From contig DINQ01000010.1 of the NCBI GenBank assembly GCA_002426795.1, positions 248,001 to 312,000 on the forward strand: a stretch of 64,000 nucleotides of DNA. Reading direction: 5' to 3'. A program made the translations under genes and the position numbers. This stretch comes from Bacteroidales bacterium UBA5536 (GTDB taxonomy: Bacteria > Bacteroidota > Bacteroidia > Bacteroidales > F082). Below, piece by piece: positions 16,351-25,678 of this stretch (position 1 is its first letter; the number at the start of each line of letters is the position of its first letter). Below the pieces are notes generated by a model, which saw nothing but the letters and a program-made list of their open reading frames with translations, did not search any database and had not been told where the DNA came from.

Positions 16351-18772
16351 GCTGAAAAGCCAGATTTTGTGAAGTTTTGGGCAGCTTATATGACCCGTAT
16401 CGGTAGAATACCCCAATTCCAAGTTTCGTCCCGGGTAAGCGCATTAGGTTGTTGACAACAATACCACTTTCATAATAACCTTTTTCCATGCTTTGAAGCT
16501 TAATGCCGCTATCACCTTTTCGATTTGACAAAGATCCAAATCCAAGGTTGGTTGCCAGTAAAAACTCCGGTTCAAAACGCCCTTTTCGCAGCAAGAGCTT
16601 TCCGAAATTATGCCGGTAAAACAAAGCGAAAAACCGATCGGAATAAAACTCATTCATGCGCATAGTGGTGAAACTTTCGCTGGCATAAACGGCAAAACTC
16701 CTGTAGCTCGAAGGTGAATTATATAATTCAGTTGCAGGTATTGTTCCGTTGACAAAACCGGCTTTCAGCACAACTGAACTCTGTCCAAAATATTTCAGGA
16801 AAACGGAATAACTGGCTTTAAATTCAAGTTTATCAAAACTGTAGACCCCATTTAGTAAACCATCAAAACCACGGGTATAATTGATGAATACAACAGGATA
16901 GTCGGAGCCAAGGGAGATTAGGCTTCTGCTGGTTTGCATAAATTTTTCTTTCAACAGAAATCTCGTCGAAATTTGAAGAGTTGTGATGTTAAACACATTG
17001 GTCGGCGGAAGTCCGGGCAGCTGGAATTTGTATCCGTAAACTGCAGTTTTCTCGTTTTGTTGCAGATGGATACCCCATTTAAAGTGCCGCAAAGCCCGAA
17101 ATGTTAAGCCTGTTTTGAAACCTCTTACATAATCCATACGATTGACATACAGCTGCCTGAACTGATCGGGCTGGAGTGCGAATCCAGTATTTTCGACATC
17201 GAAAAACGCACCCGATTCTACCGCTTCAAATCCATAGGATGCATCTAGTGCAAATTGCCTATACCGGTCAATTTCGAGCGCAAGATTCAATTTGTATTTG
17301 GCTGTTTTGTCGCCGAAGCCATAACCCCAGAATCCGCCCAACAGCAGATTTTTCGAAAACTTTCGGTTTGTTTGTGCGCCAAGGCCAACATAAAATCCCT
17401 CAAAATCATTGTATCTGAGTATTTTATCGAGTCTCAAATCGATTTTTCCGATCGGAATTCTTCCTGAAGAAAAAGTTTCGAAGCTTTTGGCAATGCGATC
17501 AAAATTTTCTGCCTTACCCACCGAATCCATATAGCGGTAGGTTTCCAGGGTTCTTTTGGTAAGGCTGTCGATACGGTACTGCAACCAAAAAGCAGCATCT
17601 TTTTCCGCTGCATTGGGTTCAACCTCGATGGCGATGGACGAAAATTGTCTTTTTACCAGTTTTGGATCCAGTTCAACATCTCGTATATAGCTTTTTCCGA
17701 CACCGATCAATGGGAATTGTCGCTGTCCGTCGTCGACAACAGCTCCTCGCAAAATCAGGTTGGTATTGAGCTGTGCCGGAAACCAAATGCTATCACCAAG
17801 ATGGGTATACAGCTGTTGAATGCTGATGCTAAATCCTTGTTCATTAGATCGAAAAGGTTTTGCTGTAACATTTTGAATTGCCCATCCATCTGAGTTAATG
17901 GTCAACACGCCTTCAAGACCGTCAAAATTGGTTTTCAGGAAGGGACGATATGAAATGGTAAAAACAGTGTCGCCATTGGCAGTTGGCGTGCTGTTTTCGA
18001 GTATGAAGAGGTATTTGTTCTGACTTCCGCGGCTGACTGGGTTGACATAGTTTTTGCTGGTGATTTGGATAGTTTCGTCGTAAAAACTTGTGCTCTGTAT
18101 TTGCGAAATCAGGAAAACAAAAATTGGATCTTTGAAACCTGAAATTTTAGTGGCAATCACTTTTTCGTGACTTTTGTCAGGAGCCAAAAACTTTCGTTCA
18201 GTGACAGTTTCCATCATAAAAAAATCGCGCTGCGCCAAAAAGGTCTTCATTTTCTGCTTGCTTTGGCTAGTATCGGGCGCTGGTGACTTTTTCTCTTTTG
18301 CCATCAGCGTATCTACAGTAAGTACCATTTTATCATACGCGGTGTAAGCGTATGATTTTCGGAGCTTTGGATCGTTCTGTGGCCGGAAGCGTAAAACACT
18401 GTCGATGATTCGGTGCGCCGGATTGATACCAGGTCGAACGACTACTTCTTTGAGTTCAATATCAATTGGATGAAGTGTGATGTGTAGTGATGACCCTCCC
18501 ACGACATATGGAAATCTTTGCTCTTGGTAACCGATATAGCTGAAAACAAGTTTTCCAGACGGAGCAATGGGTGTTAGTTCAAAATGACCATCGATGTCGG
18601 TCGTACAGCCGAATTTGCCATCATCAGTTAAGATGTTTACAAACGCCAAAGGTTCATTTGTCACCGCATCAAAAACCTGACCTTTAACAGTCTGTATTTG
18701 TGAATTAGCGCCAGGCAGAAAGGCGAAAAAAAACAGAATAGCGATGGCTGCAGCGCGCAGTTTTTTTTGCAT
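16328..18772 (-). CDS. DUF5686 / carboxypeptidase-regulatory-like outer-membrane protein
   Basis: This 814-residue protein has a signal peptide (about residues 1-24, ending with G-A-N-S-Q). A CarboxypepD_reg-like beta-sandwich at about 28-110 (G-Q-V-F-D-A-V-T-N-E-P-L, D-I-D-G-H-F-E-L) follows. A long DUF5686 region ends in many alternating strands and a terminal L-A-F-G-F, consistent with an outer-membrane barrel. The family is widespread in Bacteroidetes and has no known function. It is the last gene of the operon with the DUF5687 ABC permease and ATPase, starting 18 bases after the ATPase stop, which suggests a shared envelope or export task (inference). Confidence 0.82.
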   Translation of the reverse strand: MQKKLRAAAIAILFFFAFLPGANSQIQTVKGQVFDAVTNEPLAFVNILTDDGKFGCTTDIDGHFELTPIAPSGKLVFSYIGYQEQRFPYVVGGSSLHITLHPIDIELKEVVVRPGINPAHRIIDSVLRFRPQNDPKLRKSYAYTAYDKMVLTVDTLMAKEKKSPAPDTSQSKQKMKTFLAQRDFFMMETVTERKFLAPDKSHEKVIATKISGFKDPIFVFLISQIQSTSFYDETIQITSKNYVNPVSRGSQNKYLFILENSTPTANGDTVFTISYRPFLKTNFDGLEGVLTINSDGWAIQNVTAKPFRSNEQGFSISIQQLYTHLGDSIWFPAQLNTNLILRGAVVDDGQRQFPLIGVGKSYIRDVELDPKLVKRQFSSIAIEVEPNAAEKDAAFWLQYRIDSLTKRTLETYRYMDSVGKAENFDRIAKSFETFSSGRIPIGKIDLRLDKILRYNDFEGFYVGLGAQTNRKFSKNLLLGGFWGYGFGDKTAKYKLNLALEIDRYRQFALDASYGFEAVESGAFFDVENTGFALQPDQFRQLYVNRMDYVRGFKTGLTFRALRHFKWGIHLQQNEKTAVYGYKFQLPGLPPTNVFNITTLQISTRFLLKEKFMQTSRSLISLGSDYPVVFINYTRGFDGLLNGVYSFDKLEFKASYSVFLKYFGQSSVVLKAGFVNGTIPATELYNSPSSYRSFAVYASESFTTMRMNEFYSDRFFALFYRHNFGKLLLRKGRFEPEFLLATNLGFGSLSNRKGDSGIKLQSMEKGYYESGIVVNNLMRLPGTKLGIGVFYRYGSYKLPKTSQNLAFQLSLAFGF

Positions 18773-18790
18773 ATGAAGATTAAAATGCTG

Positions 18791-19486
18791 TTAAACAGCA
18801 AAGTATGCTTTTAATTCGTCCAGGGTATCTTCCTGAGTGACGATATCGTGCACCATCTTTCCTTCGTGGAGGACTACGATACGTTCACAAACTTCTGTTA
18901 CATGGTTGAGGTCGTGACTGGAAATTAAAAACGTAATATTTTTTTCAGTTTTCATCTTGTTGATGAGCTTGATCAGTCTGATTTGTGTAGTGGGATCCAG
19001 GCTGTTAAATGGTTCGTCGAGTACGACAATTTCCGGATTACCCATCAGCGCTGCGGCCACACCAATTTTTTGTTGATTTCCCATCGAAAGGTTGCGAATC
19101 AGCTTTTTCTTGCCAATAATTTCTCCGTTAAAAAATTCTGCCATGTTTTGCAAATGCAGTTCAATGTCGTCGCTGCTGAGTCCACGCACTTTTCCGATGA
19201 AATCAAAAAACTCCTCCGGGCTCAGGAAATCAATCAGAAAACCCTGATCGAGAAATGATCCCGTTATTTTCTTCCAGTTTTCTGTTTTTGCAACGTTTTC
19301 GTCGTTGATCAGCACGGTTCCGGAGTCGGCACGCAACAGGTCGAGAACGATTCGGAAAAGAGTTGTTTTGCCGGCGCCATTGTTGCCAACCAAGCCGAAA
19401 CTACTGCCTTTGGTGATTTCCAGTTTGTCGATGTCGAGCACCTTAACACCACTATAAGATTTTGTGAGATTTTCTATATGAATCAT
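18791..19486 (-). CDS. ABC transporter ATP-binding protein
   Basis: The 231-residue ATPase has Walker A G-N-N-G-A-G-K-T-T at about residues 34-42, the signature N-L-S-M-G-N-Q-Q-K-I-G at about 128-138, and Walker B I-V-V-L-D-E-P-F with the following D-loop S-L-D-P. The switch histidine is in S-S-H-D-L. It pairs with the DUF5687 permease encoded 5 bases upstream. The pair probably forms an exporter-type ABC-2 complex; the cargo is unknown. Confidence 0.93.
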   Translation of the reverse strand: MIHIENLTKSYSGVKVLDIDKLEITKGSSFGLVGNNGAGKTTLFRIVLDLLRADSGTVLINDENVAKTENWKKITGSFLDQGFLIDFLSPEEFFDFIGKVRGLSSDDIELHLQNMAEFFNGEIIGKKKLIRNLSMGNQQKIGVAAALMGNPEIVVLDEPFNSLDPTTQIRLIKLINKMKTEKNITFLISSHDLNHVTEVCERIVVLHEGKMVHDIVTQEDTLDELKAYFAV

Positions 19487-19491
19487 ATGGG

Positions 19492-20976
19492 TTAATTTTT
19501 TTCTCTGAATCCAGAGGACATTTTATATTTTCTTTCTGTTAGCTGCTGATGGATCTGATCGATATAAAAACTTCGAAAAAACAAAGAGATGATACCAATA
19601 CTTCCTAGCACAATTAGGCCAAGTGTGGCATTTCCAAACCATTTAAAAGGCAGGTAAATGAGCAGTGGCAAAACAAATACTGGTAATATTACGAGCCAGT
19701 GTGTGGCACTCATACCCTGGTAATTGAAGGCGCTACCGCGCGTGAGCACCATAGCTTTGGTGTTATAAGTTGCCATGTAAAGGATGAGCGGAATGATGAA
19801 GCCCAGGTTAAACAAAAATGTCGCTGTGTTGATCAGTAAAATCTCGCTTCCAAAAAAGAAATAGGGTAAAGTCACCAGGTAGCATAAAACTACTACCGCA
19901 GACGCCAATACCATTTTCGACTGGATATAGTCTCTGAAGTTGATACCAGAACTTAACAGCATATCGAAATAACTGCCTTCATAGGCGAATGCATGCTGTA
20001 AGTAATTGAGCATCAGGAAACCTGAGATAAACATCCCGACAAAAATCATGAAACCTCCATCGCGACTGTAATCATCGTTCGGGTAAAACAAGAAACCATA
20101 ACACAGGAAGATGGGCGTAAGAAACAGAATGGTTTTGGTGCGTTTGTTACGCATAAACAACTTGATGTCGAGTAACATAACTTCGCCAATTAAACCAAAT
20201 CTTCTGAGGTAATTGAAGCGGTTGCCCTGAACCATTTCGGTTTTTTTCGATCCGATTTCCTCCAGATAAAGTCTGGTAATTAGGAAACGGTAATCGGCAT
20301 AATACATCAGCAAAACCAAAATTAGCGGAATTGACCAAAGAACAGGCTGGTTCATCATGGCCTCAATTGCCTGGGCAAATATGCTACTAAATGAATACCA
20401 TTTGAGCATTTCACCGCCTACCAGCAAGGCTATTATGGCGAGTAGAAAAGCAACAACCTTCAGGTTTGAAACCATCTGTTTTTTGATGTAGAAAATGAAA
20501 TAATTGATAGTCAGATCAATCAACATCATGCCAATTAACCATAGAATTGCCAGTGCATTTCCATGGTAGTAGGCTACCTGAAGAAAAGCAAAAGGGGTCA
20601 CGAAAATCAAGGTCAGAAAGGTAAAAAAATTGAACTTCCCCTTGATAAGCATGAAATTTACCAAAGTTGATTTCCGGATTGGCAGATTCTGGTAATGTAC
20701 AATTTCCATAGCAGGAAGCTGTTGCATGAAGAATCGCATAGAAAGCATGCCAACAAAAAAGTAAGCCATTACCTTATAGAACGAACTCAATATTTCACCT
20801 TCTTTGGCTATTTCGTGCCATTTGTAGGCCAACAGCAACGAAATTCCGACTGCTTCTGCAATTAAGAGCAATGCCACCAAAACAAGGATGATGTTGAGCA
20901 CGACGCTTTTTTGCCAAATGGTTGACCGCCGCGTTTTTTTCAGTTGGTGTGACAAGAAAAACCATATAAGCTTCAT
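19492..20976 (-). CDS. ABC-type permease, DUF5687 family
   Basis: This 494-residue protein is strongly hydrophobic, with about twelve predicted membrane segments. The N-terminal M-K-L-I-W-F-F-L-S-H-Q and the K-K-T-R-R-S-T-I-W segment resemble DUF5687 proteins of Bacteroidetes, which are permease partners of stand-alone ATPases. It is the first gene of the three-gene minus-strand operon DUF5687-ATPase-DUF5686. The substrate is not predictable. Confidence 0.82.
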   Translation of the reverse strand: MKLIWFFLSHQLKKTRRSTIWQKSVVLNIILVLVALLLIAEAVGISLLLAYKWHEIAKEGEILSSFYKVMAYFFVGMLSMRFFMQQLPAMEIVHYQNLPIRKSTLVNFMLIKGKFNFFTFLTLIFVTPFAFLQVAYYHGNALAILWLIGMMLIDLTINYFIFYIKKQMVSNLKVVAFLLAIIALLVGGEMLKWYSFSSIFAQAIEAMMNQPVLWSIPLILVLLMYYADYRFLITRLYLEEIGSKKTEMVQGNRFNYLRRFGLIGEVMLLDIKLFMRNKRTKTILFLTPIFLCYGFLFYPNDDYSRDGGFMIFVGMFISGFLMLNYLQHAFAYEGSYFDMLLSSGINFRDYIQSKMVLASAVVVLCYLVTLPYFFFGSEILLINTATFLFNLGFIIPLILYMATYNTKAMVLTRGSAFNYQGMSATHWLVILPVFVLPLLIYLPFKWFGNATLGLIVLGSIGIISLFFRSFYIDQIHQQLTERKYKMSSGFREKN

Positions 20977-21034
20977 ATCAATGGGTTAAAATGAATAATT
21001 CAATTTATGAACGCTAAAGTACAAAGTTTTGATT

Positions 21035-21042
21035 CAAAGATA
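21035..21042 (-). promoter_or_regulatory. Candidate -7 element (TATCTTTG) for DUF5687 operon
   Basis: Exact TAnnTTTG on the minus strand in the 119-bp gap before the MazG-like gene, 58 bases before the permease start. It fits a separate transcription unit from the MazG-like gene. Confidence 0.45.
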
Positions 21043-21095
21043 ATGTGAGTTCAGCTTACCATTGCAGAAACTATGCGGAAAAGTCTAATATGCAG

Positions 21096-21428
21096 TTATT
21101 TCAGTTTCGGATTATTATGATGCCGAAGCAGGTCGCGCTTGTTTTTTTTGTCCAGATTTTTTTCGAGTGCTTCGGTCAGATCTATGCCGGTTTGATTGGC
21201 CAGACAAATTAAAACGAATAGCACATCAGCCATTTCATCAGCCAGATTGTAGGCCTCGTCTGATTTTTTAAAAGACTGATCACCATATTTTCGGGCCATA
21301 ATACGTGCTACTTCGCCCACTTCCTCCATCAGTATAGCCGTATTGGTCAGTTCATCAAAATAGCGGACGCCAACAGTTTTGATCCATTGGTCAACAGTAT
21401 TTTGGGCTTCCTTTAGTGTCATGGGCAA
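21096..21428 (-). CDS. MazG-like nucleotide pyrophosphohydrolase
   Basis: The 110-residue protein is all-helical, with the metal-binding E-E-V-G-E-V near residues 31-35 and the E-M-A-D-V-L (ExxD) motif near residues 65-70 of the MazG/dUTPase-like superfamily. Such enzymes hydrolyse (d)NTPs to monophosphates and pyrophosphate, often for house-cleaning. The length fits the single-domain class. It is a single gene; no clear promoter match was found upstream. Confidence 0.88.
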   Translation of the reverse strand: MPMTLKEAQNTVDQWIKTVGVRYFDELTNTAILMEEVGEVARIMARKYGDQSFKKSDEAYNLADEMADVLFVLICLANQTGIDLTEALEKNLDKKNKRDLLRHHNNPKLK

Positions 21429-21614
21429 GGTTTTTAGTACAAATTGATTATCACGAACATTGCTTCGTAAACTCCGAATATGAAGTTTGAATCTAAAACA
21501 TGCGAAGCTAAATAATTTTAGCCAATTTGTGCATTGCTATTCGTGCGGCACGCAATAATTTGGTTCATCTGATGAAAAAACTGTACAACAGGACCTTTAG
21601 CGCTTTTTTAGGCT

Positions 21615-21622
21615 TACCTTTG
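21615..21622 (+). promoter_or_regulatory. Candidate -7 element (TACCTTTG) for THUMP methyltransferase
   Basis: Exact TAnnTTTG match ending 16 bases before the TTG start at 21639. The spacing equals that of several other genes in the window and supports the TTG as the real start. Confidence 0.55.
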
Positions 21623-21638
21623 CTGGAAAATTTACAAC

Positions 21639-22817
21639 TTGGAGAATCCGAACGAAACTTTCAGATTGATAGCCAAAACAGTTTCAGGACTTGAGTCGGT
21701 TTTGGCGGCTGAACTTGAGGAACTTGGTGCGCAAAATATAGAAATGCTTACCCGTGCTGTAGCTTTCGACAGCGATCAGAAATTAATGTATCAGGCGAAT
21801 TATTGTCTGCGTACAGCTTTGCGTATCCTGAAACCGATTGTACAGTTTACTGCCAAAGATGAAGATGGTTTGTATGATCAGGTAAGCAAACTGCATTGGC
21901 ACACCTATTTTTCCATTGAGCAGACCTTTGCCATCGATGCCGTGGTGAGTGGAAAATATTTCAACCATTCACAGTATACAGCTTTGCGCGTAAAGGATGC
22001 AATTGTTGATCAGTTTCGTGACCGTTTCGGGGCCCGGCCGTCGGTAGATATTGCCAATCCCGATTTCCGACTGGGCGTTCATATTTCCAATGATCAGGTT
22101 AGCTTGCTGCTCGACAGTTCGGGCGATTCGTTGCATAAAAGAGGTTATCGAACCATGGTTGACAAAGCGCCTATTAACGAAGTGCTTGCGGCAGGTTTGA
22201 TACTGCTGAGTGGGTGGAAAGCCGACAGTCATTTTGTTGATGCCATGTGTGGTTCAGGAACTATTCCTATCGAGGCCGCCATGTATGCCATGAATATTCC
22301 GGCAGCTTATTTCCGCGATCGTTTTGGCTTCATGAGCTGGCCCGATTTTGATGAAAAACTCTGGCATCAGATTAAGTCGGACGCCAACGATGCCATCCGC
22401 GATTTTGACTTTGAGATTATCGGCTCAGACCGTTCTGCCAAAGCCATCGACATTGCCCGCGACAATGTGCGCAAAGCCCATCTTCACAAGGACATTAAAT
22501 TGTTTCGTAAACCCATGGAGCAGATGATCCCACCCACTGGCGGAGGTATCCTGCTTATCAATCCACCTTACGGCGAGCGGCTCGAAGAAGAAAACCTGGT
22601 GGCATTGTATCAACTTATCGGCGACAGCCTGAAAAAGCATTTCAAAGGTTATCAGGCCTGGGTGATCAGCAGCGATCTGCAGGCCATTAAAATGATTGGG
22701 CTCAAGCCATCGTCCAAACTCATTGTTTACAACGGTCCACTTGAATGCAGGTTTATGCGTTTTGATGTGTTCGAAGGAAGCTACAAAGAGAAAAAAGCGC
22801 GTGACAACAGGAATTAA
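21639..22817 (+). CDS. THUMP-domain class I RNA methyltransferase (RlmL N-terminal/TrmN-like)
   Basis: The 392-residue enzyme starts with TTG; no ATG is available upstream in frame and the -7 box position supports it. An N-terminal ferredoxin-like/THUMP region (about residues 1-155) is followed by a Rossmann SAM-binding domain. SAM-site features are V-D-A-M-C-G-S-G-T-I-P-I-E-A and the catalytic N-P-P-Y-G-E-R. This corresponds to UPF0020 enzymes that make N2-methylguanosine in 23S rRNA or tRNA. Whether the target is G2445 of rRNA or a tRNA cannot be told. It converges with the T9SS cargo gene 13 bases downstream. Confidence 0.9.
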   Translation: MENPNETFRLIAKTVSGLESVLAAELEELGAQNIEMLTRAVAFDSDQKLMYQANYCLRTALRILKPIVQFTAKDEDGLYDQVSKLHWHTYFSIEQTFAIDAVVSGKYFNHSQYTALRVKDAIVDQFRDRFGARPSVDIANPDFRLGVHISNDQVSLLLDSSGDSLHKRGYRTMVDKAPINEVLAAGLILLSGWKADSHFVDAMCGSGTIPIEAAMYAMNIPAAYFRDRFGFMSWPDFDEKLWHQIKSDANDAIRDFDFEIIGSDRSAKAIDIARDNVRKAHLHKDIKLFRKPMEQMIPPTGGGILLINPPYGERLEEENLVALYQLIGDSLKKHFKGYQAWVISSDLQAIKMIGLKPSSKLIVYNGPLECRFMRFDVFEGSYKEKKARDNRN

Positions 22818-22829
22818 TTTCTTGCAGGC

Positions 22830-24374
22830 TTAACGCATCAACATTACATTTCCTTGTTTGCTGATTGCAGTGCCATCACTTTTGGTATAGTTAAGCAGCC
22901 AGACAAAGTTGCCGGTATCGACAGCTTCGCCATTGAAAGTGCCATCCCAGCCTTGTTGCGGTTCACTGCTTTCAAAAACTAGTTGTCCCCATCGGTTATA
23001 GATTTGAAAACGATAGGCTGCAAAGGGTTCGAATCGCGAAACCGGTTTAAATGTTGGTGTTATACCTCCCGGTCGGAAGGCATTGGCTACAAAAAGTTCA
23101 CTTTCAAAATTTAAGCTGATCCGGTTGGAAGATGAGGATACAGCATCATCTCCATAAACGTTAGAAAAAGCTTCAACATAATAGAAGACTTTGCCGATCA
23201 TTGTTTGAAAAGCGAGACTGTTGTCGATGTATTCAGGATCTTGCGTCTGATCGATTTCTTCGAAATCATTTCCGCCAATTTTACGAAACACACGATACCC
23301 TTCAGGAGTCCAACCTTCATAGTCGTTCCAGCTGAGCTGAGCCTCTGTTTCATTTGCAATTGAGGCTTCCAAATAGATGGTCCGGTGAATTTCGTTTGGT
23401 TCAAGTATTTTGCCACAACTATCCAGTAAATTAAGCTGGTAATAATAGGCTTGCGCGCTTGTATTTGCCTGGTCGTCAGTAATATTGATGGTTGGCGTTG
23501 ACGGGGCTTGCAGCTCCTGAATCAGTTGTAATGATTGTACGTCTGTTTCGGAGCGGTAAATATCCAGCCCACTGAGTGTAGCTGACAAATCAGCAACCCC
23601 TTTGAGTTCGACCGAACCATCTTCATTTACCGACACATACTGCAGTTGAGGTGGCGCCGGTCGCTGATAGGCGGGACTGTTGCGCGAACAGATGTTTGAA
23701 AAACTACTGTTTCCATCGCCATAACGAGCTTCCACACGGTAGAAATAGGTTTGATCAGGATCAATATTTTCGTGGGTGAAGGCGTAAATATTTGTCAGAT
23801 TATCTGAATTATTAAAAGACCCATACGTTTTTTCCTGGCCAACCAATTCTAATTCAGGTCCTTGAAGTGATGCCAGCGGATAAAAGATTCTGCCGCCATC
23901 AGAATTGTAACTGATTTCATAAGTGACAGGAGCGAATGTCTGAAAAAATTCGGTCCATTGGATGGTATTCGTTAGTTCACAGGGGTTAAAACTTATTTCC
24001 GGAAATAAATGGATGGTCTGCATTTCTTCAGATGGAAGGCTCTCTGCTCCATTAAAGATGCTTTTAATCCTGTAAATTTCACGCTGTGTGCCTGGGTTGG
24101 CATTCTGATGGATGTAACTCTGGGCGTCTGCTCCGTTAATGGTGGCCAGTTCTTGAAAACTCGTGTTATTCGATGCGTCCCGATAGATGAAATGCTCAAC
24201 AATAAATCCATCCGCAATACCACCAACTGGAAGTTCCCACTCAATTCTCACTTCATTTTGGCCAGATACAGTAGTGGCTTTTATAATAGGAATGCTTTGC
24301 GCTTGAATACTTTCTCTGACGAAGGCCGAAAAAGATATCATAAGAAAAAAACCGATGAATAGCCTAACCTGCAT
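22830..24374 (-). CDS. Secreted FN3-containing protein with type B T9SS (gliding-motility C-terminal) sorting domain
   Basis: This 514-residue protein has a signal peptide (M-Q-V-R-L-F-I-G-F-F, cleavage near Q-A-Q). Four or so fibronectin-III-like modules follow, recognisable by repeated W-x-x-Y/P and Y-x-Y-x-V/Y-R-V patterns. The C-terminal domain (about residues 425-514) reads N-A-F-R-P-G-G and Y-N-R-W-G-Q-L-V-F-E-S, then G-W-D-G-T-F-N-G, the CHU_C/type B sorting signature. It is therefore probably exported by the type IX secretion system and kept at the cell surface. It follows the two M16 peptidase genes by 2 bases and is co-transcribed. No catalytic domain was seen; adhesion is a guess. 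Confidence 0.88.
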   Translation of the reverse strand: MQVRLFIGFFLMISFSAFVRESIQAQSIPIIKATTVSGQNEVRIEWELPVGGIADGFIVEHFIYRDASNNTSFQELATINGADAQSYIHQNANPGTQREIYRIKSIFNGAESLPSEEMQTIHLFPEISFNPCELTNTIQWTEFFQTFAPVTYEISYNSDGGRIFYPLASLQGPELELVGQEKTYGSFNNSDNLTNIYAFTHENIDPDQTYFYRVEARYGDGNSSFSNICSRNSPAYQRPAPPQLQYVSVNEDGSVELKGVADLSATLSGLDIYRSETDVQSLQLIQELQAPSTPTINITDDQANTSAQAYYYQLNLLDSCGKILEPNEIHRTIYLEASIANETEAQLSWNDYEGWTPEGYRVFRKIGGNDFEEIDQTQDPEYIDNSLAFQTMIGKVFYYVEAFSNVYGDDAVSSSSNRISLNFESELFVANAFRPGGITPTFKPVSRFEPFAAYRFQIYNRWGQLVFESSEPQQGWDGTFNGEAVDTGNFVWLLNYTKSDGTAISKQGNVMLMR

Positions 24375-24376
24375 AT

Positions 24377-25672
24377 CTATATTTTGTTCAGATCACCTAC
24401 CACAACCGTTACCATTTGTTCGGGTTGCAGGTATTTTTTGGCAAGTTGCAGCACCTCATCGGCTGTAACTTGTTGAATGCGATCTAAACTTTCCACATAA
24501 TACGACATTTTCAAATTATTTTCAAGTGCCGATTTAAAGCGATCGGCCATATTGTAAACCCCATCGAGCGCCCTTAAATAACTTCCGCTCAAATAGTTTT
24601 TTACCAAATTGAGTTCTTCTTCACCAACAAGGTTTTCGCGTAAACGCTGCATTTCATATTTTATTTCGTCAATAGCAGCCTGGGTTACTTCAGTGCCTGT
24701 TTCAGTTGCGATGCTGAAAGTGCTGGCATGTCGCAGGGGCATAACTTGTGAATAGATGCCGTAAGTGTAGCCTTTGTCTTCGCGTACATTGGTCATCAAT
24801 CGCGAACCAAAATAGCCGCCAAACAAGGTATTGACAAGTAAAAAAGGCAAATAGTCGGGATGTGTGCGTTGCAAAAATGGCATCCCCATCACAATGGCTG
24901 ATTGCAGTGAAGCATCGCGTTGAATCGGATAATAACCTGCTTCGAAGGTAAATTCCTGTGAGAGCATGCCAGGCTTTTCTCCCAAACGCCATGATTGACC
25001 GAAAAACGCTTCGGTCAGCTGCAGGAATTCAGCGTCAATGGGGCCGCTGGCAATGATTTTACAGTTGTCAGATGTATAAGCTTGTGCGTAAAACTGTGCA
25101 AGGTCTTTTTCGGTCAGCAAGTCAAAATCGGTTAGCTCTGCTGTTTGTCCGTAGGCGGTTGCATTTCCGAAAACCAAACCGTTGAAGGCTTTGCGAGCCA
25201 TATGCTTGGGCTTTTGGCTGTTCAGTAAATAAGTCTGGCGCTGGCGGTTGTTGAAATGGCGGAATGCCTGTTCCCTGAAGCTGGCTTCGGTGAGCATGCT
25301 TTTCAACAAGGGAAAAAGCCTGGGCATTTGCTTTCTGAGGCCATACAGGCTGATCCAGGCAGTGTCTTTGGATGCCTGCAGATCTAGATAAGCACCGTAG
25401 TAATCAATTTTTTGGGCAATCTGCCCGGCGCTGAACCTGTTTGTGCCTTCCTGTAGCATTTTTACTGTACTACTGGCAACCAATGCCTTGCTCTGGATAG
25501 CACTTCCAGCATCAAAAATAAGATCGAAACGAATAGCCTGCTGTGAAGGATTATCGAAATAAAAAACCGGGATTCCGTTATGGAGGTTGATTTGCCGGGG
25601 TTCTTCAATTGACAAACCTGAGGTAGGTTGAAGTTGAGGTTGTTGCTTTCTATTCAGTGTATGTGAAGTCAT
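24377..25672 (-). CDS. M16-family peptidase-like protein, inactive subunit
   Basis: This 431-residue protein has the M16 fold but lacks HxxEH: the equivalent helix reads S-T-V-K-M-L-Q-E-G. It does retain the downstream G-Y-F-G-S-R-L-M and R-E-D-K-G-Y-T-Y-G-I substrate-binding signatures typical of the non-catalytic partner of heterodimeric M16B proteases. It starts 6 bases after the active subunit stop, so a heterodimer is very likely. No signal peptide is visible, so it is presumably cytoplasmic. It looks like a functional partner rather than a decayed gene. Confidence 0.9.
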   Translation of the reverse strand: MTSHTLNRKQQPQLQPTSGLSIEEPRQINLHNGIPVFYFDNPSQQAIRFDLIFDAGSAIQSKALVASSTVKMLQEGTNRFSAGQIAQKIDYYGAYLDLQASKDTAWISLYGLRKQMPRLFPLLKSMLTEASFREQAFRHFNNRQRQTYLLNSQKPKHMARKAFNGLVFGNATAYGQTAELTDFDLLTEKDLAQFYAQAYTSDNCKIIASGPIDAEFLQLTEAFFGQSWRLGEKPGMLSQEFTFEAGYYPIQRDASLQSAIVMGMPFLQRTHPDYLPFLLVNTLFGGYFGSRLMTNVREDKGYTYGIYSQVMPLRHASTFSIATETGTEVTQAAIDEIKYEMQRLRENLVGEEELNLVKNYLSGSYLRALDGVYNMADRFKSALENNLKMSYYVESLDRIQQVTADEVLQLAKKYLQPEQMVTVVVGDLNKI

Positions 25673-25678
25673 ATCAGT

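Noticed and set aside
23025..23040. GGTTCGAATC, like a tRNA T-arm
   Set aside because: It lies inside the coding region of the type B T9SS protein and no cloverleaf can be built around it.
24377..25672. Second M16 gene taken as a decayed duplicate because HxxEH is missing
   Set aside because: The substrate-binding signatures and full length remain, and such inactive partners are known in heterodimeric M16 proteases.
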